From Pseudomonas sp. Fl4BN1 (GTDB lineage Bacteria; Pseudomonadota; Gammaproteobacteria; Pseudomonadales; Pseudomonadaceae): 64,000 nt of DNA. Under the pieces are notes generated by a model that was not told the origin of the DNA, made no database searches, and saw only the letters and a program-made list of their open reading frames with translations. Positions 46,952-55,673 of the stretch are shown in pieces (position 1 is the first letter of the stretch; the number at the start of each line of letters is the position of its first letter). A program made the translations under genes and the position numbers. The DNA lies in the NCBI RefSeq assembly GCF_009908285.1, contig NZ_JAAARM010000008.1:179423-243422 (forward strand), given 5' to 3'.

Positions 46952-47918
46952 GGAACAGTGCTGCCTGTCCTTCGGGCGAGGTGAGCATCCGGTCGCCGTC
47001 ATGGCCGACCCCAGGCACCTCCACCAGGCGTTGTGGCAAGCCTTGAGGATGACGTCGCTTGAGGTAGTCGAAGTAGTTGTGACCACGAATCAGTCGATAG
47101 GCGCCCTGGGTCTCGGCGGCGCAGCTGCGGTCCAGGGCCGGATGATGGGGGTCGATGTCCTGCTGGCCCAGCAGATAGGTGATGTCCTGTTGTGCATAGT
47201 CTTGTTCGAGCCGTTCCGGTGAGCGCTCGGCGGCATAGGCCGGGAGTTGCTTCAGGCCATATTTCCAATCATTGAAGCGTGGGCAGGCTGTCGGGTCGAC
47301 GGGCTCCGGCCGCCAGGCATCGAAGTAGGCATAAGACGAAGGATTGGCTATCACGTAGCGCAGGCCGATCCCGGCGTGTTTCAGCTCGGCATGCGCGCCT
47401 GTGGTCAGGGCATAGCGCTGTACCACCTGGGCACCGCCGGAGTGACCGGCAATCACCACTTCCTTGAGTGCAGGAAAGCGCTTGCGCTCGCTCAACCGTT
47501 GCAGGATGGCGTCCAGCGCAGCATAGGAGCTCAAGGCGACAGGGCCAGTGGCCGCTTCACCGGCCATCCAGTCGTTGCCTTTCCAGCGCAGCAGCGTGTC
47601 CGGCAAATGATGGCGGGCAATGTCACTCTGATTGAGGAACTGTGGGGCAATCACCAGCGTCGTGGCGGTTTGCCCAGCCTGTTCGGCGGCGCTTTCGCCA
47701 CTGTGCAGATAAGTCTGGGCATTGCGCAGCCGGCCATGGACGATGATCAAGGCTCGCTGCACTTCGGGCAGCGGCTGGCGCCAATCCTGGCTCAGGCCCA
47801 GCGACAGTTGCCCGGCGTCCAGGGCCATTTGTTCAGGGCTGACGACCTTGACCCCATGATCCGCGGCCTGGGTCGCGAAGCTTCCCAGGCACAGCAACAC
47901 CGCAAGCAACCGGCGCAT
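46947..47918 (-). CDS. Exported alpha/beta hydrolase
   Basis: A 323-residue protein with a signal peptide (LLAVLLCLGSFATQA). Hydrolase marks are ALIIVHGRLRNA, nucleophile elbow IAGHSGGAQVVQRYA (Ser near residue 162) and a late His in EVPGVGHDGD. The substrate is unknown. It starts directly at the ypfJ stop (no gap), so it is probably co-translated with ypfJ. Confidence 0.82.
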   Translation of the reverse strand: MRRLLAVLLCLGSFATQAADHGVKVVSPEQMALDAGQLSLGLSQDWRQPLPEVQRALIIVHGRLRNAQTYLHSGESAAEQAGQTATTLVIAPQFLNQSDIARHHLPDTLLRWKGNDWMAGEAATGPVALSSYAALDAILQRLSERKRFPALKEVVIAGHSGGAQVVQRYALTTGAHAELKHAGIGLRYVIANPSSYAYFDAWRPEPVDPTACPRFNDWKYGLKQLPAYAAERSPERLEQDYAQQDITYLLGQQDIDPHHPALDRSCAAETQGAYRLIRGHNYFDYLKRRHPQGLPQRLVEVPGVGHDGDRMLTSPEGQAALFQ

Positions 47919-48815
47919 CTACAGATTCTTGGTGGCAAAGGTGTCGCACTGGCTGACCTGGCCCTGGCTGAAGCCAGTCTTGAACCAGCGCACGCGTTGC
48001 GCCGAGGTGCCATGGGTGAAGGAGTCCGGCACCACTCGGCCCTGGCCTTGCTGCTGCAAGCGGTCATCGCCGATGGCATTGGCAGCATTCAGGGCCTCTT
48101 CCACATCCCCGGGCTCCAGCCAGTTCAGGCGTTGCTGGGCGTGATAGGCCCAGACTCCGGCCAGGCAGTCGGCCTGCAATTCCTGACGCACCAACAGGCC
48201 GCCATCGCCTTGCATTTTCTGGCCTTGCTGGCGCGCGGCCTGGATTTTCGCCGAGACCCCTAGCAGGGTCTGTACGTGGTGCCCGACTTCGTGGGCAATC
48301 ACATAGGCCTGGGCGAAGTCCCCGGCGGCGGAAAAGCGCTGGGCCATTTCCCGGAAGAAGTCCATGTCCAGATACACCTGGCGGTCGGCCGGGCAGTAGA
48401 AGGGCCCGCTGGCCGAAGTCGCGGCGCCACAGGCGGAGTTGACCCGGCCGCGGAACAGAATCAGCTTGGGTGGCTGATACTGCTTGCCGGCCTGCTGGAA
48501 GATCTGGCCCCAGGTGTCTTCGGTGTCGCCGAGGATCGCGCGGACGAACTCGGCCTGTTGGTCGTCGGCCGGCGGTACCTTGCGCGCCTGGGTGGTGGCC
48601 GGGGCCGAAGTCTGGCTGCTCTGTCCGCTCTGGCCGATCAGTTGCCCGAGGATCTGCAGCGGGTCCTGGCCGGTAGCCCAGCCAATGCCGACGATCAGGA
48701 TGATCGCAGTCAGGCTCAAGCCCTTGCCGCCGCCGAAACGCATGCCGCCGCCACCGCCACTGTCATCTCGCGCATCCACGACGTTGTCGCTGCGCCGGCC
48801 TTTTTTCCAAAGCAT
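47919..48815 (-). CDS. ypfJ: YpfJ-type neutral zinc metallopeptidase
   Basis: A 298-residue KPN_02809-type protein: N-terminal low-complexity DDSGGGGGMRFGGGKG, one membrane helix (LSLTAIILIVGIGWATG), then a zinc peptidase domain with AHEVGHHVQTLLG (HExxH) and the downstream QELQADCLAGVWA Glu ligand. DSFTHGTSAQRVRWFKTGF is the C-terminal signature. The domain is likely periplasmic; its substrate is unknown. Confidence 0.92.
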   Translation of the reverse strand: MLWKKGRRSDNVVDARDDSGGGGGMRFGGGKGLSLTAIILIVGIGWATGQDPLQILGQLIGQSGQSSQTSAPATTQARKVPPADDQQAEFVRAILGDTEDTWGQIFQQAGKQYQPPKLILFRGRVNSACGAATSASGPFYCPADRQVYLDMDFFREMAQRFSAAGDFAQAYVIAHEVGHHVQTLLGVSAKIQAARQQGQKMQGDGGLLVRQELQADCLAGVWAYHAQQRLNWLEPGDVEEALNAANAIGDDRLQQQGQGRVVPDSFTHGTSAQRVRWFKTGFSQGQVSQCDTFATKNL

Positions 48816-48955
48816 GGGGAGTCCTCGTTTTTTTTCTGCTGGTCAGTGTTGCTGGTGGCTCAGACCGGCGCCAGTCCGGTCGTCAGGGATTTTTTCGCAC
48901 GCTACCATGGCCCGGCACCGGATCGATCCGGTCCAGACACATTCGGGGCCCCCTA

Positions 48956-49885
48956 TTGAACATCGATACCCGCATCAAATTCCGTCACTTGGTGTGTTTT
49001 CTTGAAATGGCCCGCCAGGGCAGTCTGGCCCGTGCCGCTGATGTGTTGGCGGTGAGCCAGCCGGCGATGTCGAAAACCCTCAAGGAACTGGAGGCGTTGC
49101 TGGACACCCGGTTGTTCGTGCGCAGCAAGTCCGGGCTCAGCCTGACCGAGGCCGGCCGGGCGTTCCTGCGTTATGCCGGGCCCTCGGTGCAGGCCCTGCG
49201 CGAAGGCGTGAGCAGCCTGCGTGGTGGCGAGTATGCGGCCGGGCTGGTGCGCATCGGAGTGTTGTCCACCGTGGAAAGCCTGTTGCTGCCGGAAGTCATG
49301 CGGCGCCTGCACCAGCGGCATTCGGCGCTGACGGTGAGTGTGGTGACCGGTCCCAGTGCCTATCTGCTCTCGCAACTGCGGGTCGGCGATCTCGACCTGG
49401 TAGTGGGGCGCATGACCGAGAGCCCGGAGATCCAGGGCCTGAGCTTCGAGCATTTGTACAGCGAATCCCTGACCCTGGTCGCTCGCCCCGAGCATCCGCT
49501 GGCGGTTGGGCCATTGGATCGTGAGGCCGTGAGTACCTATCCCCTGGTGCTGCCCCTGGCCGGCACCAGTATCCGCAAACATGCCGACAGCCTGTTCGTG
49601 CAATGTGGCATCGCCCCGTCGCGACAGCGCCTGGAAACCCTGTCGGTGGCCCTGAGCCGACGTTACACCTTGTCCAGCGATGCGCTGTGGATCGCTCCCC
49701 TGGATGCGGTGCGCCTGGATCTGGCCAACGGCGAGCTGCTGGAACTGGAGCTGGGCCTGCGCGAACCCGGGGGCTCGGTGGGCATCTCCAGCAACGCCAG
49801 CCTGCCGTTGTCCCTGGCGGCACAATGGGCGGTAGAGGTGCTCAGGGAAGTGGGATTGGCCTATCGCGAGGGCAGCTATCCATAA
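48956..49885 (+). CDS. pcaQ: LysR-type regulator PcaQ
   Basis: A 309-residue LysR regulator: winged helix (FRHLVCFLEMARQGSLARAA, SQPAMSKTLKELE) and effector-binding domain from about residue 92. The N-terminus NIDTRIKFRHL is the PcaQ pattern, and it lies directly upstream of pcaHG in the same direction, consistent with activation of protocatechuate genes by beta-carboxymuconate-type inducers. The start is TTG. Its stop codon lies inside a perfect PcaQ-type operator. Confidence 0.93.
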   Translation: MNIDTRIKFRHLVCFLEMARQGSLARAADVLAVSQPAMSKTLKELEALLDTRLFVRSKSGLSLTEAGRAFLRYAGPSVQALREGVSSLRGGEYAAGLVRIGVLSTVESLLLPEVMRRLHQRHSALTVSVVTGPSAYLLSQLRVGDLDLVVGRMTESPEIQGLSFEHLYSESLTLVARPEHPLAVGPLDREAVSTYPLVLPLAGTSIRKHADSLFVQCGIAPSRQRLETLSVALSRRYTLSSDALWIAPLDAVRLDLANGELLELELGLREPGGSVGISSNASLPLSLAAQWAVEVLREVGLAYREGSYP

Positions 49886-49897
49886 CCTTTTGGTTAT
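49882..49897 (+). promoter_or_regulatory. PcaQ operator
   Basis: ATAACC-TTTT-GGTTAT is a perfect palindrome matching the ATAACC-N4-GGTTA(A/T) site described for PcaQ in Sinorhizobium. It is about 92 bp upstream of the pcaH start, and its first bases form the pcaQ stop codon (TAA at 49883-49885). Confidence 0.8.
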
Positions 49898-49988
49898 GTG
49901 TGTTGGGTGGCTTTTCAATTTTCCACCCTCCTGGTTTGTTTGAAACTGTGCGGGCTGCGCTCCATAAATCAAACAACAGGAGATCGAC

Positions 49989-50708
49989 ATGTCTGATGCA
50001 GACAGCAGTCGTTTCGTGATTCGTGACCGTAATTGGCACCCCAAGGCCCTGACCCCCGACTACAAGACCTCCGTTGCCCGTTCCCCGAGCCAGGCGCTGG
50101 TGAGCATTCCACAGTCGCCGAGCGAAACCAGCGGCCCGGATTTTTCCCACCTGCGTACCGGGCGTTTCGATAACGACCTGCTGCTCAACTTCAACAACGG
50201 CGGTTTGCCGGTGGGGGAGCGGATCATCGTCTCCGGACGGGTCTGTGATCAGTACGGCAAGCCGATTCCCCACACTCTGGTAGAGATGTGGCAGGCCAAC
50301 GCCGGCGGCCGCTATCGGCATAAGAACGACCGCTACCTGGCGCCCCTGGACCCGAACTTCGGCGGGGTCGGCCGGGCCCTCACCGACCGTGACGGCTACT
50401 ACAGCTTCCGCACCGTCAAGCCCGGTCCCTACCCATGGCGCAACGGCCCGAATGACTGGCGCCCGGCGCACATTCACTTCTCCATCAGCGGTCCATCGAT
50501 TGCCACGCGCCTGATCACCCAGCTGTATTTCGAAGGCGACCCGCTGATTCCGCTGTGCCCGATCGTCAAGTCCATCGCCAATCCGGACGCGGTGCAGAGC
50601 CTGATCGCGCGCCTGGACATGGGCCACGCCAACCCCATGGATTGCCTGGCCTATCGCTTCGACATCGTGCTGCGCGGCCAGCGCAAGACCCACTTCGAGA
50701 ATTGCTGA
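49989..50708 (+). CDS. pcaH: Protocatechuate 3,4-dioxygenase beta subunit
   Basis: The iron-carrying subunit of the intradiol dioxygenase converting protocatechuate to beta-carboxy-cis,cis-muconate. It has 239 residues. The Fe3+ ligands expected from P. putida structures are present: Tyr109 (GGRYRHKND), Tyr148 (KPGPYPWRN), His161 and His163 (RPAHIHFSI). CAGGAG precedes the ATG. It is 10 bp from pcaG. Confidence 0.98.
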   Translation: MSDADSSRFVIRDRNWHPKALTPDYKTSVARSPSQALVSIPQSPSETSGPDFSHLRTGRFDNDLLLNFNNGGLPVGERIIVSGRVCDQYGKPIPHTLVEMWQANAGGRYRHKNDRYLAPLDPNFGGVGRALTDRDGYYSFRTVKPGPYPWRNGPNDWRPAHIHFSISGPSIATRLITQLYFEGDPLIPLCPIVKSIANPDAVQSLIARLDMGHANPMDCLAYRFDIVLRGQRKTHFENC

Positions 50709-50718
50709 GGAGCCTGCC

Positions 50719-51324
50719 ATGCCTGTTCAATTGTTGCCTGAAACCCCCTCGCAAACGGCCGGCCCATACGTGCATATCGGCCTGGCCCTGGCGGCGGCGG
50801 GAAACCCGTCCCGTCCCGAGGAGATCTGGAACCAGATGGCCAAGCCCGAGGCGCCGGGTGAGCGGATTTTGTTGCTGGGCCACGTCTACGATGGCAATGG
50901 CCACCTGGTGCGGGACTCGTTCCTGGAGTTCTGGCAGGCCGACCATGCCGGGGTCTACGACCCGGTGTTCGATACGCAAAAGCCGTTCAACTGTTTTGGC
51001 CGCACCGCGACCACCTTCGATGCCGGCGAGTGGACCTTGAACACCGTCAAGCCTGGGGTGGTGAACAACGCCGCCGGGGTGCCGATGGCGCCGCACATCA
51101 ACCTGTCGCTGTTTGCCCGGGGGATCAACATTCACCTGCACACGCGCTTGTACTTTGCCGATGAGCCGGAGGCCAATGCCCAGTGTCCAGTACTGAACCT
51201 GATCGAGCAGGCGCCGCGTCGGGAGACCTTGCTGGCCCTTCCTTGCGAAGTGAATGGCCAGCGCGCCTATCGTTTTGATATCCGTATTCAGGGCGAAGGC
51301 GAGACGGTGTTCTTCGATTTCTGA
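50719..51324 (+). CDS. pcaG: Protocatechuate 3,4-dioxygenase alpha subunit
   Basis: A 201-residue partner of PcaH. It shows the intradiol-dioxygenase fold (SQTAGPYVHIGLA, EFWQADHAGVYDP, MAPHINLSLFARGINIHLHT) but lacks the tyrosine ligands, as alpha subunits do. GAGGAG stands before the ATG. Its 3' end is followed by a 7-bp hairpin. Confidence 0.98.
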   Translation: MPVQLLPETPSQTAGPYVHIGLALAAAGNPSRPEEIWNQMAKPEAPGERILLLGHVYDGNGHLVRDSFLEFWQADHAGVYDPVFDTQKPFNCFGRTATTFDAGEWTLNTVKPGVVNNAAGVPMAPHINLSLFARGINIHLHTRLYFADEPEANAQCPVLNLIEQAPRRETLLALPCEVNGQRAYRFDIRIQGEGETVFFDF

Positions 51325-51354
51325 ACCCGCGCCAGGCCATGGATGGCAACTTCC

Positions 51355-51374
51355 CTGGGGCTGCATGGCCCCAG
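51355..51374 (+). terminator. Hairpin after pcaG
   Basis: CTGGGGC-TGCATG-GCCCCAG, 30 bp past the pcaG stop. There is no U-tract; a weak or Rho-assisted terminator is possible. Confidence 0.4.
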
Positions 51375-51472
51375 CGGTCGCTAGCGCAGGCGGCGATAAA
51401 CCCCGAGCAACCTGCAGTGATACGGCTATCGCCTGAGAAGCGGCTGCGGGGAGTGCAAGGCAGCAGGTCGGA

Positions 51473-52321
51473 TCAGTGCTGGAAATGGTCCCAGGCGGGG
51501 GCGAAGTCCGGGCTGACCTGGCGCTGGTCCTTGGGCAGGCCGGCGATCAACACCCGGTCCTCATCGTCCAGTTGCAGTTTGAGGGACTCCAGGTTGGCCA
51601 GCTGGTTGGCCCGGCTGCTGGCCTTGGGAATCGCTGCCACATGGTCCTGGTTCAATAACCATTTCAACGCCACCTGGGTTGGCAACACGCCATGCTTGGC
51701 GGCGATCTGTTGGATTTCAGCCACCTGGGAAACCTTGTTTCGCGCCAGCGGCGTATAGGCGGTCAGCACCATGTCGTGGCTGCGGGCGTAGTCCAGCAGG
51801 CCGCTTTGCCCCAGCAGCACGTGGTACTCCACCTGAATCGCCGACAGCGGTGCACCCAATCCCTCGGTTACACGACGGAGCAGGGCCAGGGGAAAGTTGG
51901 CCACGCCAATGTGCCGCACCAGTCCCTGTTCCTTGAACGAGACCAGGGTTTCGATGCTGCGTTCCAGCTCCCAGTCGCTGCTGGGCCAGTGAATGTGGAA
52001 CAGGTCGACGTAGTCGCAGCGCAAGGCTTTCAGGCTGCGCTCCAGGGAGTGGCGCATGGCTGCGGGTTGCAGCTGATCCCACCAGACCTTGGTGGTGACG
52101 TGGATCTGTTCCCGGGGCACGCTGGTATTGGCCAGGGCCTGGCCTACGGCATCTTCGTTGTTGTAGGCCTGAGCGCTATCGATGTGCCGGTAACCCAGGT
52201 CCAGTGCCTGTTCCACGGCGTGGGTGCATTCCTTATCGAGCATCGGCCAGGTACCCAGGCCGAGCTTTGGCATGTGCAGGCCGCTGTGGGTCAGAACGGG
52301 GCAATCTATGGCGTGCGGCAT
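51473..52321 (-). CDS. Aldo/keto reductase (DkgB-like)
   Basis: A 282-residue AKR barrel with the catalytic tetrad visible: Asp in YRHIDSAQAYNNE, Tyr of the same motif, Lys in HVTTKVWW, His in FHIHWPSSD. It is closest in pattern to 2,5-diketo-D-gluconate reductase B. The ATG at 52321 has GGAG 7 nt upstream and is preferred over a TTG two codons earlier. A link to the neighbouring aromatic pathway is not shown by the sequence. Confidence 0.88.
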   Translation of the reverse strand: MPHAIDCPVLTHSGLHMPKLGLGTWPMLDKECTHAVEQALDLGYRHIDSAQAYNNEDAVGQALANTSVPREQIHVTTKVWWDQLQPAAMRHSLERSLKALRCDYVDLFHIHWPSSDWELERSIETLVSFKEQGLVRHIGVANFPLALLRRVTEGLGAPLSAIQVEYHVLLGQSGLLDYARSHDMVLTAYTPLARNKVSQVAEIQQIAAKHGVLPTQVALKWLLNQDHVAAIPKASSRANQLANLESLKLQLDDEDRVLIAGLPKDQRQVSPDFAPAWDHFQH

Positions 52322-52456
52322 GGGCAATCTCCCTGTGGATGAAACAGCTCGACCCAGTCAATGAGCAGGTGGCGATCCGGGCTGTGGGGGGCAGCGCTGC
52401 CGGGCAGAAAATGCCCGGCGAATTGCGCTAGGGTGTCAGTCGCGTTTGCTTTTTTG

Positions 52457-52471
52457 TGGAAATCAATTCCA
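52457..52471. promoter_or_regulatory. Inverted repeat TGGAA-N5-TTCCA
   Basis: A perfect 5-bp inverted repeat with a 5-nt spacer, 157 bp upstream of the IclR-type gene. A related TGGAA-N5-TTCTA stands at 53624-53638 on the other side of that gene. It could be an autoregulatory site. Confidence 0.35.
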
Positions 52472-52543
52472 AAAAAATATACGAGCTCGGCTACCTTGCC
52501 ACAAGGTGTTGTGCAGGGTGCTTAGCTCGGGTTGCACTGATTC

Positions 52544-52560
52544 TGGGCGGTAATCGAACA
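52544..52560 (+). promoter_or_regulatory. Quinate-regulon palindrome, site 1 (half-degenerate)
   Basis: TGGGCGGTAATCGAACA: the right half is identical to the perfect 58351 site, with three mismatches in the left half. It is 67 bp upstream of the iclR-type start codon. Confidence 0.5.
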
Positions 52561-52627
52561 GCGCTGCACCAGTTCCCCAACCGGTCGGTTGCCTCTAGAA
52601 TCGGCCAAATTTTGTCGGGACCCGACC

Positions 52628-53404
52628 ATGGCTGGCAGTCAAATCGAACGCGTCTTCAGCGTTCTCGAACGTCTTACCGGTGATCCCCGCGGGCTGCCAC
52701 TGCAGACCCTGGCGGAGCAGCTGGAGATTCCCAAGAGTGCGACCCATCGCCTGTTGGCAGAGCTGGTCCGCCTGGGCTACGTGCGGCAAAACCCGGACAC
52801 CTTGCGCTACCAACTGTCCACCCGGTTGGTGGCCATGGGGTTTCGCTACCTGTCCGTCAGCGGTGCGGACATTGTCCAGCCGGTGCTCGACCGGTTGGCC
52901 CAGGAGTGCGGCGAACTGGTGCGCCTGGGGGTGATCGAAGGCGAGCGGCAGACCTGGATCGCCAAGTCCCAGGGCGCCCGTTCCGGCCTGCGCTACGACC
53001 CGGACATGGGGCGCGAGGCGCCATTGTTCTACACCGCTTCCGGGCATGCCTGGCTCGCCACCCTGAGCGATGCCGAGGCCTTGTCGCTGGTCGAACGCCA
53101 GACTATCGAGACGCCGCCGGACCCGGGGCCCAACGCACCGCGCTCGAACATCGAGCTGCTGGAGCGCTTGCGCCTGGCCCGGGAGCAGGGTTATGCCTGG
53201 GTCGAGGAAAGCTCCGCGGTGGGCACCTCGGCGATTGCCGCGGTAGTGCGTCACCCCATCGATGGCCGGGTAGTGGGCGTGCTCAGCGTGGCCGGCCCCA
53301 GCGCGCGGCTGCCCCTGGCACGGTTGCATGAACTGGCGCCGTTGCTGCTGCAGTTTGCCGAAGAGCTGTCGGCCGCCAGCCAGGCGTCTGAACTGTTCAA
53401 CTGA
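52628..53404 (+). CDS. IclR family transcriptional regulator
   Basis: A 258-residue regulator starting MAGSQIERVFSVLERLTG. It has a winged helix (LPLQTLAEQLEIPKSATHRLLAELVRLGYV) and an IclR effector domain (about 75-255; DPDMGREAPLFYTASGHAWL, VAAVVRHPIDGRVVGVLSVAG-like). IclR proteins such as PcaU, PobR and PcaR govern protocatechuate-linked pathways, and its genomic setting suggests a similar effector (shikimate, quinate or protocatechuate). It may bind the 17-bp palindromes in this region; this is inferred. Confidence 0.9.
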   Translation: MAGSQIERVFSVLERLTGDPRGLPLQTLAEQLEIPKSATHRLLAELVRLGYVRQNPDTLRYQLSTRLVAMGFRYLSVSGADIVQPVLDRLAQECGELVRLGVIEGERQTWIAKSQGARSGLRYDPDMGREAPLFYTASGHAWLATLSDAEALSLVERQTIETPPDPGPNAPRSNIELLERLRLAREQGYAWVEESSAVGTSAIAAVVRHPIDGRVVGVLSVAGPSARLPLARLHELAPLLLQFAEELSAASQASELFN

Positions 53405-53579
53405 GCCTGCGCGTCTCTCGACACATTTCCCATGGCGCCGTTGCCGCAGACGGCAACGGACCTGCAGGGCTGCAGCGAACTTGAGATCGCTGCAGCCCTG
53501 CGAGTCGCCAGTAGCGTGTGGCGTTGTTGAGCGGATTGGGCGCAGGGGCTGCGGTGTCAACATTGGCTGAATGCAAAGC

Positions 53580-53596
53580 TGTTCGGTAACCGGACA
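53580..53596 (+). promoter_or_regulatory. Quinate-regulon palindrome, site 2
   Basis: TGTTCGGTAACCGGACA, a palindrome with one arm mismatch and three differences from the perfect site. It is 90 bp upstream of the Gfo/Idh oxidoreductase start. Confidence 0.55.
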
Positions 53597-53623
53597 GTAT
53601 TTTTTATGTCTCTTGTGTGAAAT

Positions 53624-53638
53624 TGGAACTAAGTTCTA
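53624..53638. promoter_or_regulatory. Inverted repeat TGGAA-N5-TTCTA
   Basis: Imperfect counterpart of the 52457 repeat, 48 bp upstream of the oxidoreductase start in AT-rich sequence, where it could overlap the promoter. Confidence 0.3.
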
Positions 53639-53686
53639 AATATTTGGAATTCAGTGTCCCGATAACAATCACAAGAGGATTCGCCA

Positions 53687-54739
53687 TTGAACCCGCCACT
53701 GCGCATTGCCCTGATCGGCGTTGGCAATATGGGGCAGCAGCATTATCAGCACCTCCAGACCCTGAGTGAGGCCCGGCTCTGTGCCGTGGCCGATCCTGGG
53801 CCCCAGGCCGCCACGATGGCCGCTCAATGGCAGGTGCCACATTTCACCGATCATCAGACCCTGCTCAAGGAAGTGCGCCCTGATGCGGTGATCATCGCCA
53901 ACCCGAATAACCTGCATGTCCGCACCGCGTTGGACTGCCTGGCCGCCGGTGTGCCGGTGTTGCTGGAGAAACCCGTGGGCGTGCATCTGAATGAAGTGCG
54001 TGAGTTGGTGGCCGCATCGCGGCGCAGCGGTGTGCCGGTGCTGGTCGGCCATCACCGGCGACACAACCCGTTGATCGCCCGCGCCCATCAGTTGGTGCAC
54101 AGCGGTGCCCTTGGTCGACTGACCACGGTCACTGCGCTCTGGCAGTTGCAGAAACCCGCCAGCTACTTCGATATCCCCTGGCGCCGCGAGGCCGGTGCGG
54201 GGATGTTGCTGACCAATCTGATCCACGACCTCGACCTGCTACGCCACCTGTGCGGTGAGGTGCGTCAGGTCCAGGCCATGACCAGCAACGCAGTGCGCGG
54301 TTACGCCAACGAGGATTGCGCGGCGGTGTTGTTGCAGTTCGACAATGGTGCCCTGGGCAGCCTCACCGGATCCGATGCGGTGGCGGCGCCTTGGAGCTGG
54401 GAGCTGGATTCCGGGGAGAACCCGGTGTATCCGCGCCAGGCGGACCAGCCGTGTTACCTGCTGGCCGGTACCGAGGGCGCCTTGAGCATTCCTCAACTCC
54501 AGCGCTGGCACTACGCCGAAGCCGGCGCCGGTTGGCATCAGCCCTTGCTGATGCAGCAGGAGGCCTTCGCCCCGGATGAAGCCCTGCGCCTGCAACTGCA
54601 GCACTTTGTCAAAGTAGCGCGGGGTGAAGTCGAGCCCCTGGTCAGCGCTGCCGATGCCGCACGCACCCTGGCCTTGATCGAAGCCATTCGCCAGGCCGCC
54701 GTTACGGGATGTGCCTGCAGCCCAACCCTGATTGAGTGA
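53687..54739 (+). CDS. Gfo/Idh/MocA family oxidoreductase
   Basis: A 350-residue NAD(P)-dependent dehydrogenase. The Rossmann motif is IALIGVGNMGQQHYQHLQ, the catalytic Lys is in LLEKPVGVHLNEV (EKP motif), and a conserved His is in TNLIHDLDLLRHL. The family acts on sugars, inositols and related polyols. The start is TTG with AGAGGA 7 nt upstream. It is followed at 7 bp by a TIM-barrel gene, the pairing seen in cyclitol/sugar catabolism (IolG-IolE style). The substrate is unknown. Confidence 0.88.
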   Translation: MNPPLRIALIGVGNMGQQHYQHLQTLSEARLCAVADPGPQAATMAAQWQVPHFTDHQTLLKEVRPDAVIIANPNNLHVRTALDCLAAGVPVLLEKPVGVHLNEVRELVAASRRSGVPVLVGHHRRHNPLIARAHQLVHSGALGRLTTVTALWQLQKPASYFDIPWRREAGAGMLLTNLIHDLDLLRHLCGEVRQVQAMTSNAVRGYANEDCAAVLLQFDNGALGSLTGSDAVAAPWSWELDSGENPVYPRQADQPCYLLAGTEGALSIPQLQRWHYAEAGAGWHQPLLMQQEAFAPDEALRLQLQHFVKVARGEVEPLVSAADAARTLALIEAIRQAAVTGCACSPTLIE

Positions 54740-54746
54740 GACGTTG

Positions 54747-55562
54747 ATGAGTGAGCGGATATTTTCCCTGGCGAGCCTGACCGTGCTGGAGCTATCCCCG
54801 CCGGAAATGGTCGAGGTTGCCGCCCGCGTCGGCTACAGCCATGTCGGCCTGCGCCTGGTACCGGCAACCCCGGAAGAACACCACTTTGCGCTGGTGGCCG
54901 ATGCCGGTTTGCGCCGTCAGACCCTGGCCCGCCTGCGGGATACGGGGATACGGGTGCTGGATGTGGAGATCCTGCGGCTTAAACCGCAGACTCGGATCAG
55001 CGATTTCGAGGCGGTGCTGGCGGTGGGCGCCGAGTTCGCCGCCAGCGAGTTGCTGGTGGCGGGCAACGATCCCGATGAAGCACGCATGACCGACAACTTT
55101 GCCGCGCTGTGCGATCTGGCGGTGCCGTATGGGCTGCATCCGCATCTGGAGTTCATGCCCTGGACCGATGCGTGCAACCTGGAGCAGGCGGTGCGGGTGG
55201 TGGAGAGCGCTGGCCGTGACAATGGCTGTGTGCTGGTGGATGCCTTTCATTTCGATCGTTCACGGTCGAGCCTGCAGGCGCTGGCCAAGGTTGATCCGGC
55301 ACGACTGCGTTATGCACAGTTGTGCGATGTGGCCGGGCCTTGCCCCGCTGACATGCAGGAGATCCTGCGCCAGGCGCGTAATGAACGGCGTTTCCCGGGG
55401 GAGGGTGATTGTGATCTGGCGGGACTGCTCCAGTGCTTGCCGCATAATCTGCCGCTGAGCCTGGAAATTCCCACGCTGCAATTGCTGGAGCGGGGTGTCA
55501 CCGCCTTGCAGCGGGCACAGATGGCCCTGGACAAAACCCAGGTGTTGTTGGCTCGTATCTGA
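54747..55562 (+). CDS. AP-endonuclease-2-fold TIM-barrel protein (sugar isomerase/dehydratase-like)
   Basis: A 271-residue TIM barrel. The metal-ligand set of the family is at E135 (HLEFMP), D165 and H168 (VDAFHFDR), Q191 (YAQLCD) and E240 (SLEIP). These are the same spacings as E134/D165/H168/Q191/E239 in QuiC, and RRFPGEGDCDL parallels QuiC's RCFPGQGEFDL. The His of QuiC two residues before that Arg is Asn here. It may therefore be a dehydratase or epimerase of a cyclitol-like acid; the exact reaction is unknown. The start ATG at 54747 is preferred over a TTG inside the previous gene. Confidence 0.82.
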   Translation: MSERIFSLASLTVLELSPPEMVEVAARVGYSHVGLRLVPATPEEHHFALVADAGLRRQTLARLRDTGIRVLDVEILRLKPQTRISDFEAVLAVGAEFAASELLVAGNDPDEARMTDNFAALCDLAVPYGLHPHLEFMPWTDACNLEQAVRVVESAGRDNGCVLVDAFHFDRSRSSLQALAKVDPARLRYAQLCDVAGPCPADMQEILRQARNERRFPGEGDCDLAGLLQCLPHNLPLSLEIPTLQLLERGVTALQRAQMALDKTQVLLARI

Positions 55563-55577
55563 ACCCGCATGGGACCC

Positions 55578-55643
55578 TTTCGTAGGCAAGCCGACTCCTA
55601 TAGGTTGCGTATCATCCTGTAGACGCCGGCTTGTCGGCGAAGC
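55578..55643. repeat. REP pair (inverted)
   Basis: TTCGTAGGCAAGCCGACTCC and, 20 bp on, its inverted counterpart GACGCCGGCTTGTCGGCGAA form a two-REP doublet between the TIM-barrel gene and the DMT transporter gene. It may lower readthrough or stabilise the upstream message. Confidence 0.75.
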
Positions 55644-55673
55644 GGTTTATCCGCTCATCACCCAAGGAACACC

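Larger units (their letters stand above)
52322..52627. other. Divergent promoter region, AKR / IclR regulator
   Basis: 306 bp, AT-richer towards the iclR side. It holds two inverted repeats listed separately (52457-52471 and 52544-52560) and no supported ORF. Confidence 0.6.
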
